A stretch of 64,000 nucleotides of DNA from Schaalia sp. Marseille-Q2122 (GTDB taxonomy: Bacteria > Actinomycetota > Actinomycetes > Actinomycetales > Actinomycetaceae), in contig NZ_CAHJXR010000006.1 in NCBI RefSeq assembly GCF_903645355.1, positions 1-64,000 of the forward strand. The letters are read 5' to 3'. This document shows, in pieces, positions 53,520 to 62,712 of the stretch; positions within the stretch are counted from its first letter, which is position 1, and each line of letters begins with the position of its first letter. The notes under the pieces were generated by a model. It was not told the DNA's origin. It ran no database searches and saw nothing but the letters and a program-made list of their open reading frames with translations. The position numbers and the translations under genes were made by a program.

Positions 53520-54941
53520 TCAGCCTTCGTAGATATTGATATGCGCGTCGTCCTCACGGATGGGTATAAGGAGCAGCAGGCCCACTGCCAGGATCAACAC
53601 GATGCCAACAATGCCCCAGTGGGTCGCGGCAGCACCCTCACCCACAATGCGCGAGCCAATCCACACAGAAATGCCATACATAGCGGGAGCAAGGAAGGAC
53701 ACGGCGCGGCCGGTCGTGGCGTACAGGCCAAAGACTTCACCTTCGCGGCCTTCGGGGATGATACGCGCCAGGAAGGAACGCGAGGCAGACTGCACGGGGC
53801 CCACAAAGACGCACAGGATCAGGCCCAGCACCCAGAAGGCGATCTTGCCGTAATCAGCCATGAAGAACACACCCATACCGGCCAGGATCATCAGGAAGAG
53901 CGAGGCTTCAATGACGCGCTTGGGGCCGAAACGGTCATCCAGCGCACCGAAGGAGATCGTGGCAATACCGGCAACAATATTGGCAGCGACACCAAACATC
54001 AGCACCTCAGACTGGGCAAACCCGAAGGCAGAAGCGGCCAGGATCGCACCAAAGGTAAACACGCCAGCCAGGCCGTCGCGGAAGACTGCCGAGGCAATGA
54101 GGAACTTCAGGGTGTGGGGCGCCTCGGTGGCGAGGTTCTTCACCGTCTGGAAGAGGCGGCGGTAGGACTCGAGCATCGACTCGGGAGCCTCGGGCGCGCG
54201 CGTGCGCTTGGGCTTGGGCGGGCGGATGACAACGGGCAGGGCGAAGATGCCAAACCATGCGGCAGCAATCAGCATGGACACGCGGATATCAAGGTTGTTT
54301 TCACCGGTCACACCAAAGAGGCCAACCTCGGGCTTAATGAATCCGAAGAAGAGGACCAGCAGCAGTACGATGCCACCCACGTAGCCAGCACCCCAGCCCA
54401 GGCCGGAGACGCGACCCATATTCTTCTTGTCAGCCAGGTGGTTGAGCATGGCGTTGTAGTTCACGGAAGCGAACTCGAAGAAGATATTGCCAAGGCCCAG
54501 CAGGGCGATACCCAGCCACAGGGCGCCAATGGGTCCCAGAGGGCTATCGGGGTAGACGAAGTACATGACGCCCATGCAGGCGACGACGGCGTAGGTGAAG
54601 ATACCAACCAGAAGGCCGCCTCGCCCGGCGCGGTCAGCGCGCTGGCCGGTCACGGGAGCAAGCAGGGCGATGACGAGGCCGGCGATGGTCAGACCCCAGG
54701 AGAGGTACTGGTGGGCGTCGGTTTCGTTGGTGAAGAGTCCGTCGGTGGTGAGGTAGACGGAGAAGATGAAGGTGGTGGCGACGGCGTTGAATGCTGCTGA
54801 TCCCCAGTCCCATGCGGCCCATTCAAGGATGGGGCGGGTGAAGAGTTTTGCCTTCTGTGGTGCGTCAGTCTGCGGGGTCTGCGCCGATGGTGTGGTGGCG
54901 CTGGCCTGTGCAGCATTGTGCGCAGCTTCGGGCTGGGACAT
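53520..54941 (-). CDS. UMF1-type MFS transporter
   Basis: About 473 residues from the ATG at 54941, with GGAGG nearby. A Gln/Ala/Thr-rich N-terminus is followed by ILEWAAWDWGSAAFNAVATTF, the hallmark of UMF1/Atg22-like permeases, and GQRADRAGRGGLLVG as the TM2-3 loop. Twelve or so membrane segments. YNAMLNHLADKKNMGRVSGLGW is also typical. The substrate is unknown (amino-acid efflux is proposed for eukaryotic relatives). It sits between ispF and ispD, interrupting a normally adjacent pair. Confidence 0.87.
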   Translation of the reverse strand: MSQPEAAHNAAQASATTPSAQTPQTDAPQKAKLFTRPILEWAAWDWGSAAFNAVATTFIFSVYLTTDGLFTNETDAHQYLSWGLTIAGLVIALLAPVTGQRADRAGRGGLLVGIFTYAVVACMGVMYFVYPDSPLGPIGALWLGIALLGLGNIFFEFASVNYNAMLNHLADKKNMGRVSGLGWGAGYVGGIVLLLVLFFGFIKPEVGLFGVTGENNLDIRVSMLIAAAWFGIFALPVVIRPPKPKRTRAPEAPESMLESYRRLFQTVKNLATEAPHTLKFLIASAVFRDGLAGVFTFGAILAASAFGFAQSEVLMFGVAANIVAGIATISFGALDDRFGPKRVIEASLFLMILAGMGVFFMADYGKIAFWVLGLILCVFVGPVQSASRSFLARIIPEGREGEVFGLYATTGRAVSFLAPAMYGISVWIGSRIVGEGAAATHWGIVGIVLILAVGLLLLIPIREDDAHINIYEG

Positions 54942-55076
54942 GGTGCCTCCATGGTGCGTGGGCTGAGCCCTGGGGTGACGGCCGGGACGGTCCGCCAATG
55001 GAACGGTAGCACGATGAGGCCAACGAATTGGACTCCCTTGCCTGTGTGTGGACGGAGCGAGGGGGCGAGGCGGGTT

Positions 55077-55869
55077 TTAGTCCTGTTCGCGTCGGCGGCT
55101 CAGCACTTTCATCGTCGCTTCGATGAAGATGAGGTCTTTGCTGGTGGTGATCTTCATGGCCATGCCGTCCCCGTCTACAACGTGGACGCGCCCTCCCATA
55201 GCTTCGACGAGGCTGGCGTCGTCGGTGGCGGCGGTCCCCTCGTGTGCGGCACGCTCGCGTCCGGCCTCATGGGCGGCTTGGAGGGTCGCCCAGCGGAACC
55301 CTTGGGGGGTTTGCACGGAGACGAGGGCGGAGCGGTCAGGGGTGGCGACGACGTAGCGGCTCTCGAGCGCCCTTTCAGAGGCGGATTCTTCGGAAAGTTC
55401 CTCTTCAGAAGCCACTTGCTTGACGGTGTCAGTCACGGCAAGGGCGGGGATGACGGCCTCGCAGCCGCGCTCAACGGCGTCAATGACGCGGCGGATCATC
55501 ACTGCGGGGGTGAGGCAGCGGGCGGCGTCATGGACGAGGACGACGCTGGCGTCTTCCAGCGTGAGGCCGTGGCGTTGAGCGAGGGCGGGTAGGGCTGCCA
55601 TGCCCGCAGCGACGGATGCTTGGCGGGAGGCTCCCGGCGACGACCTCGACAGGCGTGTCGGGGTGGCCGGGAAGGGGGGAGGAGGGCGGCGAATTCGTCG
55701 ACGCGGTCGGCGGGGGCGGTGACAACAATGCCGGTCACACCCGCTTCGGCCAGACCTTGTGCGGCGCGCACGAGCATGGGGACTCCCCCGACGGGCACGA
55801 GGGCCTTGGGAGTGTGGTGCCTAGGCGAGTGCCCGAACCTGCGGCTGTGAGGACAGCGAAGGCTGACAC
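55077..55869 (-). pseudogene. ispD: IspD (MEP cytidylyltransferase), three frameshifts as read
   Basis: The CTP:MEP cytidylyltransferase is recognisable across three frames. It starts at a GTG (55869) with SAFAVLTAAGSGTRLGTTLP. It then continues one frame over as VPVGGVPMLVRAAQGLAEAG to AALLP, next as GHPDTPVEVVAG, and finally as ASRQASVAAGMAALPALAQ through VLVHDAARCLTP to the end RREQD. The switch points are a CCC run near 55810 (one C short), a C6 run near 55676 (one C too many) and a GGG run near 55635 (two short or one too many). With MEP-pathway ispF present this gene should be essential, so errors in the sequence are more likely than decay. 12 bases after carD. Confidence 0.85.
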
Positions 55870-55881
55870 GGGACTGTCAGC

Positions 55882-56478
55882 TCAGGCGGTTTCGACAGCG
55901 CCGGTTTCGGCGGCATCCACGTCGTCGGTGTTGACAGCGTCAACGGCGTCGGCCTCGTTTTGCGGGGCTTCGTCGGCGTTGGGGTCAACGGTGTAGCCTT
56001 CGGCGAGGACGGCGTCGAGGCGCTCGGCAGCGGCAGCCTTGGAGATATTGCGGGCCAGGGCCAGTTCGGAGGTGAGGATCTGGCGCGCCTTGACGAGCAT
56101 GCGCTTTTCGCCGGTGGAGAGCTTCTTCGAATCGTCACGGCGGGTGAGGTCGCGCACGACCTCAGCGACCTTGACGATGTCTCCGGTGGCGATCTTTTCC
56201 TGGTTGGCCTTGAAGCGGCGCGACCAGTTGGTGGGCTCTTCAATGTAGGGAGCACGAAGGACGGAGAGCACGTGGTCGAGGCCGTCTTCATCAACGACGT
56301 CACGCACGCCCACGAGGTCCACGTTTTCGGCGGGAACCTGGATGACAAGGTCGCCCTGGTTCACGCGAAGCTTGAGGTAGGTCTTCTCTTCCCCGCGGAT
56401 AGTGCGGATAGAGATGTCTTCGATTGTTGCGGCCCCGTGGTGGGGGTAAACAACCGTCTGACCAATTTCGAACGACAT
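55882..56478 (-). CDS. carD: CarD-family transcription regulator
   Basis: Binds RNA polymerase beta and stabilises open complexes, notably at rRNA promoters. 198 residues from the ATG at 56478 ([21 protein letters not shown]). The RNAP-interaction Tudor-like domain is at 1-60 ([20 protein letters not shown]), then the helical DNA-binding domain with [13 protein letters not shown]. The C-terminal 35 residues are an acidic Ala/Asp-rich tail. carD-ispD is a conserved actinobacterial pair. Confidence 0.95.
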   Translation of the reverse strand: MSFEIGQTVVYPHHGAATIEDISIRTIRGEEKTYLKLRVNQGDLVIQVPAENVDLVGVRDVVDEDGLDHVLSVLRAPYIEEPTNWSRRFKANQEKIATGDIVKVAEVVRDLTRRDDSKKLSTGEKRMLVKARQILTSELALARNISKAAAAERLDAVLAEGYTVDPNADEAPQNEADAVDAVNTDDVDAAETGAVETA

Positions 56479-56611
56479 AGGATCGCGCTCCCTGGGACTC
56501 GACACGGCAGATTCCATTCTACCATCACCGGCTCAAAGGCCCAGGGAGGAGTAGCCCACAATGCAAAGCCCAGGCAAAGCCTTCGTCGGTGAATAATCCA
56601 GAACTCACCCT

Positions 56612-57298
56612 TTACAGCGCAACGAGCTTGTAGCCCACACCTCGTAAAGTCACCAGACGCTGCGGCGCCGAAGGATCCTGCTCAATCTTGGAACGCAGGC
56701 GCTTGACGTGCACATCCAAGGTCTTCGTATCGTGAAAGTCCTCCGTCCCCCACACCCTTTCCATCAGCTGCGATCGAGTGAGCACCCGCCCAGCGTTGCG
56801 CGCCAAACACGCCAGGAGCTCAAACTCACGCAGGGGCATGGACACGACCTGCCCATCAACGCGCACCTCATGACGATCCACCGACAGACGCAAGCCCCCC
56901 ACTTCCAGTACTTCGTCGACGTCCTCGGCCGACGAGGGTTCGCGCCGACGCAGGACCGCTCGCACGCGAGCAAGGAGTTCCCGGTAGGAGTAGGGCTTTG
57001 TCATGTAGTCATCCGCCCCGTTTTCCAGGCCCACAATCCGGTCGGCAACGTCATCCTTCGCGGTCACCATAATGATGGGGGTGTCGTGGTGGCGGCGAAT
57101 CGCAGCGCAGATGTCCATGCCGGAAACGCCGGGCAGCATGAGGTCAAGCAAGATGAGATCGAAGCGGCCGGTCATGGCCTGGGCGAGGCCCGTTTCCCCG
57201 TCTGCAGCTTCAGTGACGCTGTAGCCGTCGCGCTGGAGGGCGAAGGCCAGGGCCTCACGGTAGGTGTCTTCATCTTCGACAATGAGGATCGAGGTCAC
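56612..57298 (-). CDS. regX3: Response regulator RegX3 (PhoB/OmpR family)
   Basis: 228 residues. Receiver domain 1-118 with phospho-acceptor Asp52 in LILLDLMLPG and Lys101 in YMTKPYS. A winged-helix domain follows (MPLREFELLACLARNAGRVLTRSQLMERVWG, in parts). It should activate phosphate-starvation genes. GTG start overlapping the senX3 stop by GTGA. Confidence 0.94.
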   Translation of the reverse strand: MTSILIVEDEDTYREALAFALQRDGYSVTEAADGETGLAQAMTGRFDLILLDLMLPGVSGMDICAAIRRHHDTPIIMVTAKDDVADRIVGLENGADDYMTKPYSYRELLARVRAVLRRREPSSAEDVDEVLEVGGLRLSVDRHEVRVDGQVVSMPLREFELLACLARNAGRVLTRSQLMERVWGTEDFHDTKTLDVHVKRLRSKIEQDPSAPQRLVTLRGVGYKLVAL

Positions 57299-58455
57299 GA
57301 GAGTTCTTGTCCTTCCCGGTCGGCGACGGGCAGTGTCATGGTGAAGATTGAACCCGCTCCTTCCTCGGAGTGCACGCTGACAGTGCCGCCGTGGTCGGCG
57401 ACGATGTGTTTGACAATGGACAGCCCCAGCCCAGTGCCCCCTGTTGCCCGCGAGCGCGCAGGATCCACCCTGTAGAAGCGTTCAAAGACACGTTCTTGGG
57501 CGTCGGCGGGGATGCCGATGCCGGTGTCGGCCACGTGGATGCGCACCCACTCTTCGTCGCGCTCACAGGTGACGCTCACGACCCCTCCGGCGTGCGAGTA
57601 GCGCACGGCATTGTCAAGGAGGTTATGGACGGCGGTAATGAGCAGGTCCTCATTGCCCCACACCTGCAGCGGAGGAATACGTGTGGTGTCGGGACTATTG
57701 AGGGTGATGTCGTGTTGTTCGGCGCGGGTTTCTTGGCGTTGGATCGCGGCAGTGATAACCGCCCTACAGTCGGTGATGTGCGGTTCGTAGGGCGCTTCAG
57801 GGCTTTGGAGGCGCGAGAGGTCGATGATGTCTTGGACGAGGTTTCCCAAGCGGCGGGCTTCGCGGGTCAGGCGCGTGGCGAAGCGGGCGATGGCCTCGTG
57901 GTCGTGGGGGTTGGCGGCGATGGTTTCGGCCAGGAGGCTGATCGCGCCGACGGGGGTTTTGAGTTCGTGGGAGACGTTAGCGGTGAATTCGCGGCGGGCG
58001 GCGGCGTCGCGGCGGTGCTGGGTGCGGTCCTCAGCGATGATGAGGACCCTGCCGGCGGGCAGGGAGGCTGCGTGGACTTGGAAGTCGAGCATAGCCTCGT
58101 CGTCCATGCCCGAGCGCGGAAGCTCAATGTCGCGGGAGATGAGGCTTCCGGCGCGGCGGGCACGGCGGGCGAGGCTGATGAGTTCAGGGTGGGTGATTTC
58201 GCGGCCGTGAATGATTCCTTTGGCGTGGGCGTGGGCGTCGGCGCGGACAACCTCGTCGTCTTCGTCGAGGATGATCGTAATGCCGGGGATGGCGTGCAGG
58301 ACGGCGGAGAGGTCAGCGGAGAGGCCGTCTGCGGTGGCGGGGAGGGCGGAGCTGTGGGCGTGTTCTCGTTCGGAAATGCGGAAGGCTGCCACGCCAACAG
58401 CGCCGACGAGGACGCCAAGGGAGGCCACCATAATGAGGATGAGCACGTCTGGCAC
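57295..58455 (-). CDS. senX3: Sensor histidine kinase SenX3
   Basis: About 386 residues. One N-terminal membrane segment (VLILIMVASLGVLVGAVGVA), a PAS-like domain, a HisKA region with phospho-His163 in FTANVSHELKTPVG, and HATPase with NLLDNAVRYS, ADTGIGIP and GTGLGLSIVKHI. The start is uncertain: GTG 58455 gives VPDVLILI, GTG 58446 has better spacing to GGTGGAGG, and GTG 58503 adds 16 residues. Partner of RegX3, as in mycobacteria where gpm1 is also adjacent. Confidence 0.9.
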   Translation of the reverse strand: MPDVLILIMVASLGVLVGAVGVAAFRISEREHAHSSALPATADGLSADLSAVLHAIPGITIILDEDDEVVRADAHAHAKGIIHGREITHPELISLARRARRAGSLISRDIELPRSGMDDEAMLDFQVHAASLPAGRVLIIAEDRTQHRRDAAARREFTANVSHELKTPVGAISLLAETIAANPHDHEAIARFATRLTREARRLGNLVQDIIDLSRLQSPEAPYEPHITDCRAVITAAIQRQETRAEQHDITLNSPDTTRIPPLQVWGNEDLLITAVHNLLDNAVRYSHAGGVVSVTCERDEEWVRIHVADTGIGIPADAQERVFERFYRVDPARSRATGGTGLGLSIVKHIVADHGGTVSVHSEEGAGSIFTMTLPVADREGQELS

Positions 58456-58575
58456 GCCTCCACCATAACTGGCATTTCTGTTGAGGGAAGGCCTGTATCC
58501 CACATTCTGTCGATCTTTGTCGAGGCCGAGCCGAGGCTGCGAAGGGGGCGAGTGTGGTTATGGCGCCAAAAGCAG

Positions 58576-58612
58576 AGGGGCTGGTGGGAGCGTTGCGCTC
58601 CTACCAGCCCCT
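58576..58612 (-). terminator. Terminator of gpmA
   Basis: A 17-bp stem with one G-U pair, AGGGGCTGGTGGGAGCG against CGCTCCTACCAGCCCCT, loop TTG. On the - strand it is followed by a TTTT run. 43 bases past the stop. Confidence 0.85.
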
Positions 58613-58655
58613 GGGTGCTGTGTCAGGTATCTATTGATACGTGATGTTTAGCTTG

Positions 58656-59393
58656 TCACTTGCCCTGGTTGGCAACTGCGGCGATCTTGGCCTCTGCCTC
58701 GGGATCGAGGTAGGTGCCGCCCTTCTTGACGGGCTCAAGGGTTTCTTCGTCGAGCTCGTAGACCAGCGGAATACCGGTGGGAATGTTGAGCTCAGCGATG
58801 TCCTCGTCAGAGATGCCATCAAGGTGCTTGACGATGGCGCGCAGGGAGTTGCCGTGCGCGGCGATCATCACGGTCTTGCCGGACTTGATGGTGGGGACGA
58901 TTTCCTCTTCCCAGTAGGGCAGAAGGCGCTCAAGAACGTCCTTGAGGCATTCGGTCATGGGGATGGGTTCGCCAGCGTAGCGGGGGTCAGCGTCCTGAGA
59001 GAATTCGGAGCCAGCCTCGATGACGGGCGGGGGAACGTCGTAGGAACGACGCCAGAGCATGAACTGCTCATCACCGTATTCGTCGCGGATTTCCTTCTTG
59101 TTCTTGCCCTGCAGAGCGCCGTAGTGACGCTCGTTGAGACGCCAGTTGCGCACGACGGGGATCCAGTGACGGTCGGCAGCATCAAGAGCCAGGTTGGCGG
59201 TCATGATGGCGCGACGCAGCATCGAGGTGAAAAGGATGTCGGGCAGGACGCCGTGTTCCTTAAGGAACTCGCCGCCGCGAACAGCCTCGGCGCGACCCTT
59301 GTCAGACAGGGGCACGTCAACCCAGCCGGTGAACAGATTCTTTGCATTCCATTCGCTCTCGCCGTGGCGGAGCAACACGAGTGTGTAGGTCAT
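58656..59393 (-). CDS. gpmA: 2,3-bisphosphoglycerate-dependent phosphoglycerate mutase
   Basis: 245-residue glycolytic enzyme. The phospho-His is in [10 protein letters not shown] (His10); [26 protein letters not shown] and [14 protein letters not shown] are the standard motifs. ATG at 59393; an upstream ATG-like extension of seven residues is not conserved. It lies just downstream of the regX3-senX3 pair in the conserved actinobacterial neighbourhood but in its own transcript. Confidence 0.97.
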   Translation of the reverse strand: MTYTLVLLRHGESEWNAKNLFTGWVDVPLSDKGRAEAVRGGEFLKEHGVLPDILFTSMLRRAIMTANLALDAADRHWIPVVRNWRLNERHYGALQGKNKKEIRDEYGDEQFMLWRRSYDVPPPVIEAGSEFSQDADPRYAGEPIPMTECLKDVLERLLPYWEEEIVPTIKSGKTVMIAAHGNSLRAIVKHLDGISDEDIAELNIPTGIPLVYELDEETLEPVKKGGTYLDPEAEAKIAAVANQGK

Positions 59394-59464
59394 GGTTCCT
59401 ATTCTTCCATTCATGGCCCGCCCCTGTCACGGCCAAAGGGCCTGACTTGGCGTGGCATTGACAC

Positions 59465-59496
59465 GAGGGGCCGACAGAACGTGCTGTCAGCCCCTC
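59465..59496 (-). terminator. Terminator of the coiled-coil wall-protein gene
   Basis: GAGGGGC then GACAG pair with CTGTC then GCCCCTC around loop AACGTG, with one internal mismatch, 20 bases past the stop. Confidence 0.7.
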
Positions 59497-59516
59497 ACAT
59501 CAGTGGCAGTGTGCGA

Positions 59517-62054
59517 TCAGCGCGCGCTGCGACGGCGGCTCGCAGTGACGAGGGTGCCCGCACCGATCATGGCGCTCAGCAGGGCGACACCGGTGAGGTC
59601 AGTGGCGCCGGTCTTGGCCAGGCCCTTCTGGGCGCTCTGCTGCGCACCCTTCCGGGCATCCTTCTGGGCGTCCTTCTCAGCAGCGGGAGCGTCAGCTTTG
59701 GGGGCGCCCGGCTGGCCCTGACTCTTCGGCGGAACCGGGCAACGTTCCAGCTTCATCGCGTCAGCCAGTTCAGCCTCGGCACGTGCCAGCTCCTGGGCAG
59801 CAGCCTGCTGAGCGTCGCGGGCCATATTGCGCAGGGACTGGAAGGTGTACAGGCGAGTCTTGCCCGCATCAGATTGAGCCAGCCCTCGACGAATCGGGGC
59901 AATCTGCGCTTCAAGCGCAGCCAGACGAGGATCAGCCAGAGGCTCGGTCACGCCCTCACCCACTGCCAGCTTGTCCAGCGGCTCAAAAGCAGCGTCAGCC
60001 TTGGCCTTCTTGTCTGCCTTGTCCGCGAGGGCAGCCTTGGCGGTGGCCACTGCCTGGGTTGCGTCAGCAACCTTGAGCTGCTCGGCGGCCAGTGCCACCT
60101 CAGCGGCAACCATGTCCTGGGCGGTCTGGGCATGACCGGCGGCGCGAGCTTCCTGCGCCCGAGTATTGCGGGCGGTGGCCTCGTCCTTGGCGGTGCGGGC
60201 AGCTTCGGCTTCACCGGCGGCGGTGACCTTGAGGGCGGCCTTCTCCGCGCGGGTTTCCGTGGCGCGCGTGTGAGCGGCGGTCCAATGGGTGACCTGCTCT
60301 TCCTTCGCCGTGAGCTCGGCCTGCTGGGTGGCGGCCGTGCGGGTGGCCTCGTCGACGGCGCGCTGGGCGTCGTCCTCGGCCTTCTGGTACTGCTCATCGA
60401 GGTTGCCAGCGAAGTCGGCGCCGTAGCCGTCCTTGATGGCCTTAGCGGCGTCGAGGGCGGCCTGCTTGTCCTGCTTAGCCTGCTCCTTCGCGGGGCGCTG
60501 GGCGACGAGGTCGGCGTGCGTGGCGACGGCTTGGGTGCGCAGCGTTTCCTTTTCTTCGACGGCGCGACGCAGGTCTTCGAGGGTGGGCTGCTCCTGGGCG
60601 AGGCGGTCACGCTCGGCGGTCAGGCTCTGTCCGAGGGTCTGCGGACGTGCGGTTTCGTTGTCGCCAAGCTGAGTCTGGCGGGTGGCTTCGTGCTCGGCGA
60701 CCTGCTTGTCCTGTGTGGCGGTGTCGAATTCGCCTTGCTTGGTGTCACGCTCAGCGGTCTTGGCCTGGATCTGGCCGGTGACGCCCTCCCATTCGGTCTG
60801 CTTCTGTGCGCGGGCAGTCCGCTTTTCTTCGAGTTGCTGCTGGTCGGGGGCGGGTTGGCCCATGAGCTGGCGGATGTCCGCATCGAGGGCGGAGATCTCT
60901 CCATCCAGAACGCCCTTTTGAGTGTTGAGGTTCTGGATTTCCTGCTCAAGGCCGGTGATGGCCTGTTCGGCAGCGTTGATTTGGCCGGTCAGCTCGGCTA
61001 CGCGGCGGCGGGCCTCGGTGGCGGCCTGGCGGGCGTTGGCCACGACGTCTTGCGCGGTGGCGATTTCCTGTTCGAGTTCGCTGATGCGGGTCAGACTGGT
61101 CTGGGAGGCTTCGAGGACGGGCTTGAGGTCGGCTTCAGCCTTTTCCTTGTCCTGCGTGGCGGTGGTGACCTCGTTATTGGCGGTTTCGATGCGGCCGTCG
61201 AGCTCGGTCAGCTCCCGGCTGGCGGTGTCGAAGGCGGTCTGAGCTTCCTGGATCTTGTGCTCGATGCCGGCCTTGCCGCCGCGGCCCTTGAGGGTGGCGT
61301 TGCTGGCCTTCTTTTCGGCGAGGGTGGCCTGAGCCTGGGTGAGGGTCTGGCGTGCCGCTTCGAGGTTTTGATTGGCCTCGTCGCGGGCAGTGGTGGCGGC
61401 GGCGAGTTGACGCTGAGCGGATTGGACGCCGATTTCAGCGAGGGCAACTTCCTCGGTTGCGCGGGTGAGCGCCTGTTCCTTGTCGGTAAGGGTGCGCTGA
61501 GCGTTGGTGAGGGCCTGGGCGGCGGCGGCAGCTTCGGTGCTGAGCGCGTCGGTGCCTGCCTCGTTGGCGGCCTTCTGCTGGCGCAGTTGGGTGATTTCCT
61601 CGGTGAGGCTTTGGATGCGGGCCTGCAGGGCGGTGAGTGCGCCTTCTGCCTGGCCGAGGAGCATTTGTGCTTGTGCGTGCTCGGCATCAGCTTGCTGCTT
61701 GGTGGTGAGGGCTTCGCGGTGAGCATTGGTGAGGATCGTGACGATTCGGGTGAGAATCTGCTGACGTTCAGCGTCGAGGCCGTCGCTGATGCCCTGCTGC
61801 TTTTTGAGGTTCTTTTCGGCCTCGTCGAGCGCGTTGCGCTGGAGGAGGGCTTCGGCCTTGGCGCGCTCGACCGCCTGGTTGAGGCGTTGTTCGATCTGCT
61901 CGGAGCGGCAGGTGAGGGCGGGGCTGGTGGCTGCGGGGGCAGTGGTTGCCGGCGCGTTGGTTGCGGGAGCGGCTGCTGCCGAGGGGATGACGAGGGCGGC
62001 GATCGCGAGGGCGCTGAGTGTGGCGGCGGAGATTCGTGCAGGATGCTGAGTCAT
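59517..62054 (-). CDS. Wall-anchored alpha-helical coiled-coil protein
   Basis: 845 residues. Signal peptide in the first 28 (ISAATLSALAIAALVIPSAAAA), then an Ala/Thr/Pro spacer. From about 50 to 790 it is almost pure Ala/Glu/Gln/Lys/Thr helix with heptad spacing (for example LTEEITQLRQQKAANEAGTD), predicted to be a long rod. Only two Cys. It ends LAKTG, a hydrophobic helix and RRRSAR, a sortase signal. Similar rods act as M-protein-like or intermediate-filament-like surface spacers. No enzymatic motif. The gene has its own terminator and a palindrome just upstream. Confidence 0.85.
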   Translation of the reverse strand: MTQHPARISAATLSALAIAALVIPSAAAAPATNAPATTAPAATSPALTCRSEQIEQRLNQAVERAKAEALLQRNALDEAEKNLKKQQGISDGLDAERQQILTRIVTILTNAHREALTTKQQADAEHAQAQMLLGQAEGALTALQARIQSLTEEITQLRQQKAANEAGTDALSTEAAAAAQALTNAQRTLTDKEQALTRATEEVALAEIGVQSAQRQLAAATTARDEANQNLEAARQTLTQAQATLAEKKASNATLKGRGGKAGIEHKIQEAQTAFDTASRELTELDGRIETANNEVTTATQDKEKAEADLKPVLEASQTSLTRISELEQEIATAQDVVANARQAATEARRRVAELTGQINAAEQAITGLEQEIQNLNTQKGVLDGEISALDADIRQLMGQPAPDQQQLEEKRTARAQKQTEWEGVTGQIQAKTAERDTKQGEFDTATQDKQVAEHEATRQTQLGDNETARPQTLGQSLTAERDRLAQEQPTLEDLRRAVEEKETLRTQAVATHADLVAQRPAKEQAKQDKQAALDAAKAIKDGYGADFAGNLDEQYQKAEDDAQRAVDEATRTAATQQAELTAKEEQVTHWTAAHTRATETRAEKAALKVTAAGEAEAARTAKDEATARNTRAQEARAAGHAQTAQDMVAAEVALAAEQLKVADATQAVATAKAALADKADKKAKADAAFEPLDKLAVGEGVTEPLADPRLAALEAQIAPIRRGLAQSDAGKTRLYTFQSLRNMARDAQQAAAQELARAEAELADAMKLERCPVPPKSQGQPGAPKADAPAAEKDAQKDARKGAQQSAQKGLAKTGATDLTGVALLSAMIGAGTLVTASRRRSAR

Positions 62055-62074
62055 GGGATTCTCACTTGTGTTAC

Positions 62075-62093
62075 TGAACGGGACATTCGTTCA
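62075..62093. promoter_or_regulatory. Candidate operator TGAACG-N7-CGTTCA
   Basis: A perfect 6-bp inverted repeat with a seven-base spacer, 20 bases before the coiled-coil protein start. The spacing and symmetry suit a TetR- or GntR-type dimer. Confidence 0.45.
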
Positions 62094-62320
62094 ATGACCG
62101 TAGTCCGATGCTCAGAAGAGACACAAACCGCAGTTGAGAAGCCTCTCCTTAGGCTCACCTACTGAAAACTGCTGAAATTACACGGAAAACTTTCAGGATC
62201 TTGCTCGACAACCCCTCCAAAGTGAAGCATCTTTGTGACGAAGTAGATACACACCTGTCTTCAGGCCGAACACCCACCCCAGGCCAAAAAGTCCCAAGCG
62301 CTCCACCCGTGACAAAACGT

Positions 62321-62352
62321 TGTAGCCCCAGGCCAGAAGGCCTGGGGCTACA
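62321..62352 (-). terminator. Terminator of lsr2
   Basis: TGTAGCCCCAGGCC (62321-62334) and GGCCTGGGGCTACA (62339-62352) form a perfect 14-bp stem with loop AGAA. A TTTT run follows on the - strand. Confidence 0.88.
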
Positions 62353-62370
62353 CGTCTTACGCTGGAAAAC

Positions 62371-62712
62371 TCAGCAGGTCGCCGGATTCTCCTGGTAGTA
62401 ACGCTCAATAATCTCGGTCGAAATGCGACCACGATCAGAAACGGTAATACCCTTGCCACGCGCCCATTCACGAATGGCGGAGGTGTCATGGGCGGAAGTC
62501 GAGCGCGAGGAGGAGCGTCGCTGCTGACGGGCAGCCCGACCAGTCACGCGACGCGCGGCGGACATCCACTTTGCAAGTGCTTCATCCATCTCAGCAATAT
62601 GCTTCTCGCTGAGATCAATCTCGTAGCACACGCCCTTGTAAGCGAATTCCACGGTGTCGACGGCTTCGGTTTGATCAAGATCGTCGATCAAAAGAACCTG
62701 TGTCTTTTTCAT
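62371..62712 (-). CDS. lsr2: Nucleoid-associated protein Lsr2
   Basis: 113 residues from the ATG at 62712 (MKKTQVLLIDDLDQTEAVDT) with AGGAAGG upstream. The N-terminal dimerisation domain has VEFAYKGVCYEIDLSEKHI, a basic Arg/Ser linker follows, and the C-terminal DNA-binding domain has SAIREWARGKGITVSDRGRI with the AT-hook-like RGR. It is the xenogeneic silencer of actinobacteria and may repress AT-richer surface-protein or catabolic genes such as those in this window. Confidence 0.95.
   Translation of the reverse strand: MKKTQVLLIDDLDQTEAVDTVEFAYKGVCYEIDLSEKHIAEMDEALAKWMSAARRVTGRAARQQRRSSSRSTSAHDTSAIREWARGKGITVSDRGRISTEIIERYYQENPATC

Larger units (their letters stand above)
62055..62370. other. 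316-bp gap between lsr2 and the coiled-coil gene
   Basis: Holds the promoter side of the coiled-coil gene with a TGAACG-N7-CGTTCA palindrome, and the lsr2 terminator at its right end. No ORF or RNA gene recognised in between. Confidence 0.6.

Noticed and set aside
58641-62165. Very long open frame (over 1100 codons) on the + strand
   Set aside because: It is antisense to gpmA and the coiled-coil gene, whose own strands have motifs, ribosome sites and terminators. High GC keeps the opposite frame open.
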